A stretch of DNA of 43,698 nt from Chitinivibrionales bacterium (GTDB lineage: Bacteria > Fibrobacterota > Chitinivibrionia > Chitinivibrionales > JANQEN01). Shown here piece by piece: positions 22,859 through 30,478 of the stretch. The DNA is taken from NCBI GenBank assembly GCA_028278335.1, contig JANQEN010000209.1:1-43698 (forward strand). The letters run 5' to 3'. Under the pieces are notes generated by a model, which worked only from the letters and a program-made list of their open reading frames with translations, did no database searches and had not been told where the DNA came from. The position numbers and the translations under genes were made by a program. Within the stretch, counting starts at the first letter, position 1. Each line of letters opens with the position of its first letter.

Positions 22859-25148
22859 ATGTATCCCCTTTTTTTCTATAAAAATATATCAATAAAGTTG
22901 GAAATAGAAAGAGGTCAGTTAAGAGTGCCAAAAGAATAATGAGCGCAGTAAGAATTCCCATTTCTACAGTCGGTTTGAATCCTGAAAAGACCAAAATAGA
23001 GAATCCTGCAATTAAAATTATTGAGGTAAATACAATTGCATCGGCAACATGGCGATACCCATAGATAATCGCCTCTTTTATTGAAAGGCCTTTAGTGATT
23101 CCCTGACGAATGGTAAAAAGAAAATGGATTGTGTCATCGACAATAATTCCAAGGGTCATGGCAGACACAATAGAAAAGCCCAAGCCAGCATTAGAAAAGA
23201 GAAATCCCCAGATACCAAAGGCCATAAGAGCAGGAAAAATATTAGGGATGATACTAAGTAATCCCAATCGTAAACTTTTGCTAAATACAATAATCAATAC
23301 GGTAATGAGCAACAGGGAAAGACCAACACCACGCAGCATACTCTTAGTGTTTTGGACTGAAAGGTGTGCAAAAAGCAAAGAGGTACTGGCTATATGAGAT
23401 TTACCATGATAGCTATCTGCGATCCAGGCTTTAATACGATTTTCCAAAAAGCGTATCTCCTCGGCAGAGACTCGACTTAGGGTAATCAAAACGCGCGTTG
23501 CTTTGCCATCTTTGCTGATAAGACGAGGCGGACCATTAAGGGTATTTTGGAATTTCCTGTATCTCTTGATAATAGATTTTGTCATGCCCTGCTTAGGACG
23601 CTGATTGGTATATTTTGCATGACCATATATATCAGTATAGGATTTAGAAAGAATTGAACTTATACTGATTGCGTGGATAACCTCAGGTTGCTCATTTACC
23701 CACTGAGTAAAGGCATTGACCTGAGCAAGATAGGATGAATCTGTGATAGCACTATTCTTAAAAGGTTTGAAGGAGCATTCTATATAGTCAAGTCCTGTCA
23801 GGTTGTCTATCACCATATCCGTATTACTACGAAATTGATACCTTTTGTCAAAAAAATTTAAAAAGACATCATCGAACGTTATTGATCGAATACCGAAAAT
23901 GGTTGCTATTGAAAGAAGTGACATAGAGAAGAAAAGAACTCTTGTATGTTTAACCACAAAAGAGCCAAGCTTTAAACCAACAATATCGTGGATGGTGTTG
24001 TGTCGCGTGGTGAGTGTGTCAGAGAAAATCTTCATCAGCGCTGGGAGAAACAAAATGGTAAAAAGGTAGGCTGCACCAATACCAACAGAAACAAGATTAC
24101 CCATATCTCGATAGGGGGGGACCTCACTAAAATTCAAACTTAAAAAACCAATTATTGAGGTAATACTTGTCAAGGTTATGGGAACGAATGTTTTGCTAAG
24201 AGCCTTTGAAATAGCGAGTGTTGTGTTGAACTTCTGTCTTCGGTGATGGGAAAACGAGACAAGTATGTGAATACTATCCGCAACACCAACAGTTAAAATT
24301 ATTATAGGCGCAATTGACGATGGAGGAGACAGAACCAGTTTTAACCAACCACCCAATCCCATGGCAATACTGCTGGAACAGAGAACTACCAACAGCACGC
24401 TGAATACCGAGAAAAGAGAACCTGAAATTAACCACAACGTGACAAAAACCAATAGGTACATACAGGGAATGAGAATTTTCGCATCCTGCAAACTGGCAGA
24501 AAAGAATGCAGCATCGATCATTATACCACCGGTGACAGCAATTTCAACATGAGGATTGCTCTCCTCAATGGAGTTTGCTAGTTTATACATCTTTTTTGCG
24601 AAAGTATTAATGTTGGTTTCATCTTTGAGCTGGAAGCTTGCTTTAATGCCGGTGGCCTGCCCTGATGGCGAGAGGAGTTGGTTTAGCAATAATGAATCGT
24701 TCATTAATGTTTTTGATATTTCGGACATCTTTAATTCGTGAAAATCTCCTTGTTTAGGAATAAGCGGGCTAAGATTGGGGCCAGCAAATCCCATTTCAAA
24801 TTTTTTATAGGACAGAATTGATGAGAGTTGAATCAATTCATCATATTTTTGTAATGAGTCTTCTAAGGATTGTATAACCTGAAATGTGTGAGGAGTGAAA
24901 ATTGAACCCTTTTTAGGCACAATACAGAAAAAAAGAGTATTCTCTTCTCCATACTTTTGTTCTAAAAGAGTAACTTCCTTTAATAAGGAATTTGATGAAT
25001 TAAAAAAGACACGATTACTGGAGGTGAGGGAAAGTTTTTTAATTCCCAGACTTATTACACAGGTGACTACAATAAAAAGAAAAACAATCCTTTTAGGAAA
25101 TTTTTCAATAAATTTTGAGAGCCCTCTAGTCAACTTACTTGGGTGCAT
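22827..25148 (-). CDS. RND/MMPL-family lipid exporter
   Basis: 773 residues arranged as two repeats of one membrane helix, a large periplasmic domain and a five-helix bundle: helix about 20-37, loop 38-220, bundle 222-372, then helix 403-421, loop 422-605, bundle 606-758. Asp291 in TVGVADSIHILVSF and Asp671/672 in LGIIVDDTIHFLF are the expected proton-relay residues of the MMPL/HAE2-like class. Such pumps are often linked to type III PKS, hopanoid and glycolipid clusters and move lipids to the outer leaflet or outer membrane. The start is 3 bp after the stop of the UbiE-like methyltransferase, so the two are one unit. The 3' end overlaps the convergent PKS. Confidence 0.88.
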   Translation of the reverse strand: MHPSKLTRGLSKFIEKFPKRIVFLFIVVTCVISLGIKKLSLTSSNRVFFNSSNSLLKEVTLLEQKYGEENTLFFCIVPKKGSIFTPHTFQVIQSLEDSLQKYDELIQLSSILSYKKFEMGFAGPNLSPLIPKQGDFHELKMSEISKTLMNDSLLLNQLLSPSGQATGIKASFQLKDETNINTFAKKMYKLANSIEESNPHVEIAVTGGIMIDAAFFSASLQDAKILIPCMYLLVFVTLWLISGSLFSVFSVLLVVLCSSSIAMGLGGWLKLVLSPPSSIAPIIILTVGVADSIHILVSFSHHRRQKFNTTLAISKALSKTFVPITLTSITSIIGFLSLNFSEVPPYRDMGNLVSVGIGAAYLFTILFLPALMKIFSDTLTTRHNTIHDIVGLKLGSFVVKHTRVLFFSMSLLSIATIFGIRSITFDDVFLNFFDKRYQFRSNTDMVIDNLTGLDYIECSFKPFKNSAITDSSYLAQVNAFTQWVNEQPEVIHAISISSILSKSYTDIYGHAKYTNQRPKQGMTKSIIKRYRKFQNTLNGPPRLISKDGKATRVLITLSRVSAEEIRFLENRIKAWIADSYHGKSHIASTSLLFAHLSVQNTKSMLRGVGLSLLLITVLIIVFSKSLRLGLLSIIPNIFPALMAFGIWGFLFSNAGLGFSIVSAMTLGIIVDDTIHFLFTIRQGITKGLSIKEAIIYGYRHVADAIVFTSIILIAGFSILVFSGFKPTVEMGILTALIILLALLTDLFLFPTLLIYFYRKKGDTSIPAATKNCE

Positions 25149-25151
25149 TGT

Positions 25152-25865
25152 CTATTCACCCTTTTGACATACTATCATTTCAATGACACCAAAAAAGAAA
25201 AGCTTCCTCTTTCTGTATTGAAACCCATGGTGTTCTAAGATATTTTTTAGCTCTGGTCGATTAGGAAAAGCATGTAAGCTTTTTGGTATATAGGTGTACA
25301 CAAATAATTTTTGATGGAATACAAAGCTCCATAACCCACACCATAAATGTAACAGAGAGAGTTCTATTGCAGAAAAGAATTTGCTTTTAGGTTTTGAAAA
25401 ATCTAAAAAAGCAGCATATCCACCAATTTTTAAAACGCGATTAATCTCCTTTAGGGTGGTTGATAAGTGAGGGGCGTTACGGAGCGCATAGCTTCCAGTG
25501 ATGATATCTATACTTTCATCTTGTATTCCTAAAAGGTTCATATCCTGAACTGCAAAACCAAGAGAATTGTCTGTCCCATTGTATCTCTTAACCGGTAACA
25601 TAGCTCTGGTTAAGTCAATTCCCAGAACTGTGCTCGATATATATTTCTTTCTTATTCCAAGGGCTATATCACCGCTACCAGAAGCTACATCAAGGGCTAC
25701 GGGATTTTTTAAAGGAGGAAGGGTGTTAATCATGGCTTTCTTCCAAGAGGTGTCTCGAAAGAAGGAAAGAACACGGGTAATAAGATGATACTTGGGAGCA
25801 ACGATATTGAATATGTGAACATTTCCCTGTCGTTTACTATTCGGATTTTTTAAATCGATTTTCAT
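25152..25865 (-). CDS. UbiE/MenG-like SAM-dependent methyltransferase
   Basis: 237 residues from the ATG at 25865; a GTG at 25898 would add 11 residues and overlap the next gene more. Neither start has a good ribosome site. UbiE-type features are FNIVAPKYHLITRVLSFF (start of the fold), the SAM motif VALDVASGSGDIAL, GIDLTRAML, and SIDIITGSYALRNAP near the third motif. True UbiE/MenG C-methylates quinones. The operon with the RND pump (3-bp gap) and the nearby PKS make methylation of the polyketide ring more likely. A quinone role remains possible if the genome has no other menG. Confidence 0.8.
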   Translation of the reverse strand: MKIDLKNPNSKRQGNVHIFNIVAPKYHLITRVLSFFRDTSWKKAMINTLPPLKNPVALDVASGSGDIALGIRKKYISSTVLGIDLTRAMLPVKRYNGTDNSLGFAVQDMNLLGIQDESIDIITGSYALRNAPHLSTTLKEINRVLKIGGYAAFLDFSKPKSKFFSAIELSLLHLWCGLWSFVFHQKLFVYTYIPKSLHAFPNRPELKNILEHHGFQYRKRKLFFFGVIEMIVCQKGE

Positions 25866-25879
25866 AGGTAAGAATATAC

Positions 25880-26632
25880 ATGATCTCTCGTATTTCACAG
25901 ATAAAATCTTACTGGTTTCCTGATTTGTCTATCCGTTCAAATGAAATAGAGCGAATGGATGATCCAACCAGTTGTACCGTGCAATTAGAGCAGACCTTGA
26001 GGCACTTTGCTTGGATAAATCGGATTATTTCTCGACCCTCTCAGTTTATTAATGCCTGTGTTGATGACATGCGCAAAAAGAGCGATCAACTGTTTACCTT
26101 CTTGGATGTTGGCGCAGGGGGTGGAGATATTGCCATTGGTCTTGCAAAAAAGTGTCGTTCTTTCTCAATTGATATAAAGATTGTCTGTCTTGATTCAGAT
26201 CCACGGGTCGTTGCCTTTGCAAAAAGGAATTGTAGCACCTATCAGGAAATTGAAGTGCAAAGGGGTGATGTCTATGACCTTAGCTCAAATAATGAGCAAT
26301 TCGACTATGTTTTTGCTAACCATCTCCTCCATCATTTTTCAACAGAAGCAATTCCTCGTCTTGTCGAGATAATAAGTAGCAGGGCACGTCGGGGTTTCTT
26401 TCTCAGTGATATTGCAAGGACTTCTGGTGCATTTTTTGCCTACTCTCTTGTCAGTAGACTGTTATTGAGAAACAGCTTTGCCTTTACTGATGGAAGGATA
26501 TCCATTAAAAAAGGGTTTACTCAAGAGGAATTCAAGGAACTCATGCAGAAGGGGATTGGTAGAGCTGTTTCTATCCATTCACGATTTCCATGGCGTCTTG
26601 ATGCCTTTGGTGGAGCTATGTACCATGAATAA
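25880..26632 (+). CDS. Class I SAM-dependent methyltransferase
   Basis: 250 residues. The SAM-binding motif is FLDVGAGGGDIAIGLAKK (about 75-92), followed by CLDSDPRVVAFAK, and DYVFANHLLHHF marks motif IV. The C-terminus carries an FTQEEFKELMQKGIG helix. This type is common beside type III PKS and RND genes, where it is thought to methylate the product. It is divergent from the UbiE-like gene with only 14 bp between the two starts, so each promoter must lie inside the other gene. A later Met at residue 26 (MDDPTS) would give more room. AGGTAAG before the ATG may serve as ribosome site. Confidence 0.8.
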   Translation: MISRISQIKSYWFPDLSIRSNEIERMDDPTSCTVQLEQTLRHFAWINRIISRPSQFINACVDDMRKKSDQLFTFLDVGAGGGDIAIGLAKKCRSFSIDIKIVCLDSDPRVVAFAKRNCSTYQEIEVQRGDVYDLSSNNEQFDYVFANHLLHHFSTEAIPRLVEIISSRARRGFFLSDIARTSGAFFAYSLVSRLLLRNSFAFTDGRISIKKGFTQEEFKELMQKGIGRAVSIHSRFPWRLDAFGGAMYHE

Positions 26633-26718
26633 ACCTTGTCAGAGCATTCCTTCTCTTATATATTAGAATCACTTATATCACCCTCCATATATCATCACCC
26701 AATCAGGGAGATCTTGCA

Positions 26719-28680
26719 ATGGCGCAAAAAAGAGGTTTAGATAGATCAGCCTACACAAAAATTCCAGAGGGAAAAGAGTATGTCCCCTATGTGACTTCCG
26801 CTGAATCTTTAAGTGAGTTTACAATTAAGTCTGTGTTATTTGGCGCACTCTTTGGTGTAGTTTTTGGTTCTGCTAATGCCTATCTGGGCTTGGTTGCGGG
26901 GCTTACTATTTCAACCTCAATTCCAGTGGCCATCATGACTGTTGCGGCTTTTCGCTGTTTACAGCAGATTGGCATGAAAAATAGCATTTTGGAAGCGAAT
27001 ATGGCACAGACCATTGGGTCTGCCTCAAGTAGCCTTGCCAGCGGTATCATTTTTACCTTGCCCGCACTGTTTTTGTGGCAACTGGAACCATCTCTATTGC
27101 AAATGACCCTTCTTGCTCTATGCGGTGGTCTTATTGGTGTAAGTTTTATGGTACCCCTAAGAAAGTTTTTAATTGGTCAAGAACACGGTGTGTTGCCCTA
27201 CCCTGAGGGTACTGCCTGTGCTGAAGTATTGGTAGCCAGCGATACGGGGGGCAGTCATGCAAAAAATGTTTTTTGGGGCATGGGTATTGGTGCTCTCTAC
27301 AAGCTATTAATAAGTGGTCTTCACCTATTCCCCTCAAAGGTAACCATGGCAATTCCCTTTTTAAAGAAGAGTGAAATTGGATGCAAGATCTCCTCAGCTC
27401 TTTTTGGGGTTGGGTATATTTTGGGGTTCCGCATCTCATTGATCATGGTTGGCGGCGGCCTCCTTTCTTGGCTCGTTTTAATTCCCGCAATTGCCTATTG
27501 GGGAGCGCAAAGGAGCATGCCTCTCTATCCGGAGACTGCCCTGCCCATTTCAGAGATGGCTGCATTATTGATATGGACACGATACATCCGCTATATAGGA
27601 GCTGGTGCTGTAGCCACTGGCGGTATCATTACCCTTATTAAAAGTATTCCCACAATCATGCAGAGCTTTGCTATTGGAGCAAAGGAGTTGTCTTCCCGGG
27701 TGGGCAAAGAGCAGCGTGAAGTTCCCCGAACACATCGAGATCTTCCTTTAAAACATGTGGGGCTCATCATTGTTGTCCTGTTTTTAATTATGACCTTTGT
27801 GCCCCATATATTTCATGTGTTGGATGGGGTTGGGCAACGGGCAATTGCTGCATTATTGGTTATTGTTTGTGCTTTTTTCTTCGTTACCGTGTCATCGCGA
27901 ATAGTGGGTCTTGTTGGAGTGACCTCTAATCCAACAAGTGGTATGACCATTGCCACCCTTCTGTTAACATCCACAGTCTTCTTGTTGTTTGGCTGGGTAG
28001 GGGATGATGGGAAGGCCGCAGCTATCACCATTGGATGTGTTGTGGCTATCGCCGCTTCAATTGCAGGGGATACATCGCAGGATCTAAAGACCGGTTTTTT
28101 ACTCGGTGCAACACCGAAACGACAACAGGTGGGTGAGTTTATTGGTGTGCTAACATCGGGTGTTTTTGTCTGTTTGACCATAATTTTCTTACACAAGGCT
28201 TATGGCTTTGGAACAGAGCACCTACCTGCTCCCCAAGCGACCCTTATGAAAGTGGTTATTGAAGGTGTGTTACAACAGAATCTTCCCTGGGTATTTGTGG
28301 GAATTGGGGTTGGTATTGCTTTATTGTGTGAGTTGTGTCGAATTCCTAGTCTACCCTTTGCTGTGGGAGTGTATCTGCCAGTATCAACTATGGTCCCAGT
28401 ATTTTTGGGAGGCATTGTAAGATTGGTCGCTGAAAAAAGATCCACCTCGGTTGAGCACTCAGAGAAAAGGCGGGAAAAGGGTATCCTCTTTGGGTCAGGC
28501 CTTGTTGGGGGTGAGGGGCTTTTGGGGGTCGGTATTGCTGCAACTGCTGTGTTTCTAAAAAAAGCTCCCCAAGGTATTGGCTACTCTTGGGCTGGTCCTG
28601 TTGCACCACTTCTTTCCTGTTTAGCTTTTTTAGGATTAATCTTTATTTTCTGGAAAAGAGTTAATAGCAATAGTAAATAG
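26719..28680 (+). CDS. OPT-family oligopeptide (or metal-chelate) transporter
   Basis: 653 residues with about 14-16 hydrophobic segments. Family marks are NAYLGLVAGLTISTSIPVAI (about 55-74), LPYPEGTACAEVLVAS (about 157-172), SNPTSGMTIATLL and TPKRQQVGEFIGVLTSG. OPT proteins import peptides or siderophore/metal chelates with protons. It has a good AGGGAG ribosome site nine bases before the ATG. It follows the methyltransferase by 86 bp on the same strand, but a link to the biosynthetic genes is not shown. A palindromic repeat follows the stop. Confidence 0.92.
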   Translation: MAQKRGLDRSAYTKIPEGKEYVPYVTSAESLSEFTIKSVLFGALFGVVFGSANAYLGLVAGLTISTSIPVAIMTVAAFRCLQQIGMKNSILEANMAQTIGSASSSLASGIIFTLPALFLWQLEPSLLQMTLLALCGGLIGVSFMVPLRKFLIGQEHGVLPYPEGTACAEVLVASDTGGSHAKNVFWGMGIGALYKLLISGLHLFPSKVTMAIPFLKKSEIGCKISSALFGVGYILGFRISLIMVGGGLLSWLVLIPAIAYWGAQRSMPLYPETALPISEMAALLIWTRYIRYIGAGAVATGGIITLIKSIPTIMQSFAIGAKELSSRVGKEQREVPRTHRDLPLKHVGLIIVVLFLIMTFVPHIFHVLDGVGQRAIAALLVIVCAFFFVTVSSRIVGLVGVTSNPTSGMTIATLLLTSTVFLLFGWVGDDGKAAAITIGCVVAIAASIAGDTSQDLKTGFLLGATPKRQQVGEFIGVLTSGVFVCLTIIFLHKAYGFGTEHLPAPQATLMKVVIEGVLQQNLPWVFVGIGVGIALLCELCRIPSLPFAVGVYLPVSTMVPVFLGGIVRLVAEKRSTSVEHSEKRREKGILFGSGLVGGEGLLGVGIAATAVFLKKAPQGIGYSWAGPVAPLLSCLAFLGLIFIFWKRVNSNSK

Positions 28681-28720
28681 GACATGAGCTAATGAGACTC
28701 TATCACAATTGCAAAAAGAT

Positions 28721-28813
28721 GTCATTGCGAGGAGCATAGCGACGTGGCAATCCCATAAATTGGCTCAAAAAGCGAGATTACCACGCCTCGCTCGTAATGA
28801 CTTGAGCCAATTT
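28721..28813. repeat. REP-like dispersed palindrome
   Basis: GTCATTGCGAGGAG at 28721 is answered by CTCGTAATGAC ending at 28801, and CGTGGCAATC by GATTACCACG inside. A second nested pair is AAATTGGCTCAA (28757-28768) with TTGAGCCAATTT (28802-28813). The GTCATTGCGAGGAGC/GTGGCAATC pattern is a palindromic intergenic repeat known from many bacteria. It lies 40 bp past the OPT transporter stop and may end its transcript. The following 28814-28914 shows nothing definite. Confidence 0.75.
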
Positions 28814-29049
28814 AAGAGAGTTATGACACAACCTGTAATGCAAAGGACACAGGCTTCTATTTAAATCAAAGACCCGTTGAATTTTTGATCTTTTTTTTTG
28901 ATTGACCGTCACAATTTGTTTAGTCATCCTCTGGAATGTTTAAATTCATAATAATTTTGATTTGATCTCTTTGTTGGTTGATTCGAATTATTGCGCCACG
29001 TATGGATTGGAACTGGCAAAAGGAATTGACTGAAAATAATAATTTATAA

Positions 29050-29168
29050 ACTAAACAAAAATATAATGTAACATTATGAAAAATAAATAATAATATAAAA
29101 AATGATTATAAAATAAATATAAAATACTAAACAAAAATGTTGACAGGGCATGCTTTTTTTGTTACATT
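29050..29168 (+). promoter_or_regulatory. Promoter module 1, upstream of the 54-residue protein
   Basis: ACTAAACAAAAA occurs at 29050-29061 and again at 29126-29137. Two bases after the second comes TTGACA (29140-29145), a 17-bp spacer and TACATT (29163-29168). An inverted copy (TTTGTTTAGT) sits at 28915-28924. The region is extremely AT-rich. The repeated 12-mer looks like an operator or activator site. The layout is duplicated at 29385-29501. Confidence 0.65.
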
Positions 29169-29212
29169 TATAGTTAGGGAATAGATAATATTGGTACACC
29201 TGGGGAGGATTC

Positions 29213-29377
29213 ATGAGCAAAAAAGAGAAAAAACTGATCAAGAAGGCTGTTAAAGATCATAAACGTATTTATCCTTGCCGAAAGTGTCGCAATTTAAAAC
29301 AGTGCTTTACTGAAATTGAGAATGAGCTGGTTCTGTGGTTTAATACTGAAGATGGAAGTACACACTTAATTAAATAG
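29213..29377 (+). CDS. Small 54-residue Cys-motif protein
   Basis: A 54-residue reading frame begins at ATG 29213, after a strong GGGGAGGA ribosome site and the consensus promoter 29140-29168, so it is probably real despite its size. The N-terminus is very basic (MSKKEKKLIKKAVKDHKR). Then comes Y-P-C-R-K-C with a third Cys nine residues on (QCF), resembling half of a zinc ribbon. The acidic C-terminus ends THLIK. No family is recognised. It lies between the two copies of the duplicated promoter module and upstream of a TIGR02147 gene, so it may be part of that regulatory unit. Its start, stop and signals are seen; the metal-binding idea is inference. Confidence 0.7.
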   Translation: MSKKEKKLIKKAVKDHKRIYPCRKCRNLKQCFTEIENELVLWFNTEDGSTHLIK

Positions 29378-29384
29378 CTAATAA

Positions 29385-29501
29385 ACTAAAATAAAAAAAA
29401 TGTAACTTTATATAAAACAGTGTTTTATGTTATTAATTTCAAAATATGAAAGTAGAATAACTAAACAAAAAGTTGACAATACATCTCTTTTGTGGTACTT
29501 T
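29385..29501 (+). promoter_or_regulatory. Promoter module 2, upstream of the TIGR02147 gene
   Basis: ACTAAAATAAAA at 29385 and ACTAAACAAAAA at 29460-29471 are 75 bp apart (76 bp in module 1). TTGACA (29473-29478), a 17-bp spacer and TACTTT (29496-29501) follow. Flanking words such as ATGTAAC after the first element also recur in both modules. The leader to the ATG at 29644 is about 135 bases. The rest of 29502-29643 shows no other element. Confidence 0.65.
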
Positions 29502-29643
29502 ATATATATGTAATTGATACAAAGTGTTTATAATGTACTCTCTTTTTAAAACTCAATTCAAAATCGATGCTCAGTAGGAAGGTGATAGTATCAACTGGGG
29601 TGAGTAAAATGTAGAAATAAGTCATGAGAAGGAATACCATTAC

Positions 29644-30477
29644 ATGGTAGATGTTTTTGATTACACAGACTTTAGAAAATTTCTCAAAGACAGAGTCGTT
29701 GATAAGAAGAAGTCTGAGAAAAGGTTCACCTATCGCTATATTGCAGCACAAGCTGGATTTAAATCCGCTGGTTTTTTAACTCAGCTTATTCAGGGTAAGA
29801 GTAAGCTTTCCAAAACGATGATACCCAAAATATCCGGTGTATTAGAGTTGCGAAAGAGAGAAGCTCGCTATTTTGAGTTGATGGTCCATTACAATCAAGC
29901 AAAATCACATGATAAGAAAAAGCAATTTTTTCGTAATATGATCAATTTCAAAAAGGGGCGTACTCGCACTCTTTCTCCAGACGAATATGAGTTTTATGAT
30001 CGCTGGTACTACTCTGCTATTCGAGCGATTTTTAACTTCTATACCTTTGAAGGCGATTATAAAACCCTGGCTAAAATGGTCGTGCCTCGAATCACCGTTT
30101 TAGAAGCAAAAAAGGCAGTTTCTGTTTTACAAAAACTTGGACTGCTCTTAAAAAATGAAGATGGAACTTTTTCACTTTCCTCAAAACATATTACCACAGG
30201 ATTTAATACTGATTCGGTCGTCATTAATAACTTTGTACTCAACACCATTGATATTTCTAAAGATGCCCTCTATAATTTTAAACGAGAGAATCGAAGTTTC
30301 TCCGCATTGACGCTTAGTGTTTCAAAGAGCGGGTATGAGCACATTAAAAAGAGGGTTGATGAATTCCGTGAAGAGCTTATTGAATTGATTCAAAATGACA
30401 CTGATATTGATCGGGTCTGTCAGGTCAATTTTCAACTCTTTCCCTTAACAGATTTGAATAGAGAAAATCCTACATAG
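29644..30477 (+). CDS. TIGR02147/DUF4423 family protein, probable DNA-binding regulator (copy 1)
   Basis: 277 residues, the usual length. It opens VFDYTDFRKFLKD, the signature start of TIGR02147, followed by a helix-turn-helix-like segment (YRYIAAQAGFKSAGFLTQLIQGK, about 26-50). The middle FYDRWYYSAIRAI and the DUF4423 C-terminal half include GDYKTLAKMV, ITTGF and QVNFQLFPLTDL. The family is expanded in Fibrobacter; regulation of surface or secreted genes is suspected but not proven. The copy at 41144 is also 277 residues and shares the same blocks. AAGGA lies nine or ten bases before the ATG. Its stop is 1 bp from the convergent PHP gene. Confidence 0.85.
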   Translation: MVDVFDYTDFRKFLKDRVVDKKKSEKRFTYRYIAAQAGFKSAGFLTQLIQGKSKLSKTMIPKISGVLELRKREARYFELMVHYNQAKSHDKKKQFFRNMINFKKGRTRTLSPDEYEFYDRWYYSAIRAIFNFYTFEGDYKTLAKMVVPRITVLEAKKAVSVLQKLGLLLKNEDGTFSLSSKHITTGFNTDSVVINNFVLNTIDISKDALYNFKRENRSFSALTLSVSKSGYEHIKKRVDEFREELIELIQNDTDIDRVCQVNFQLFPLTDLNRENPT

Positions 30478-30478
30478 T

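Noticed and set aside
27813..28196. 127-codon minus-strand frame inside the OPT transporter
   Set aside because: It is antisense to a clear membrane transporter gene, and its composition mirrors the coding strand.
28681..29212. tRNA or small structured RNA in the gap after the OPT gene
   Set aside because: No cloverleaf or T-loop pattern; the only clear structure is the REP-like palindrome.
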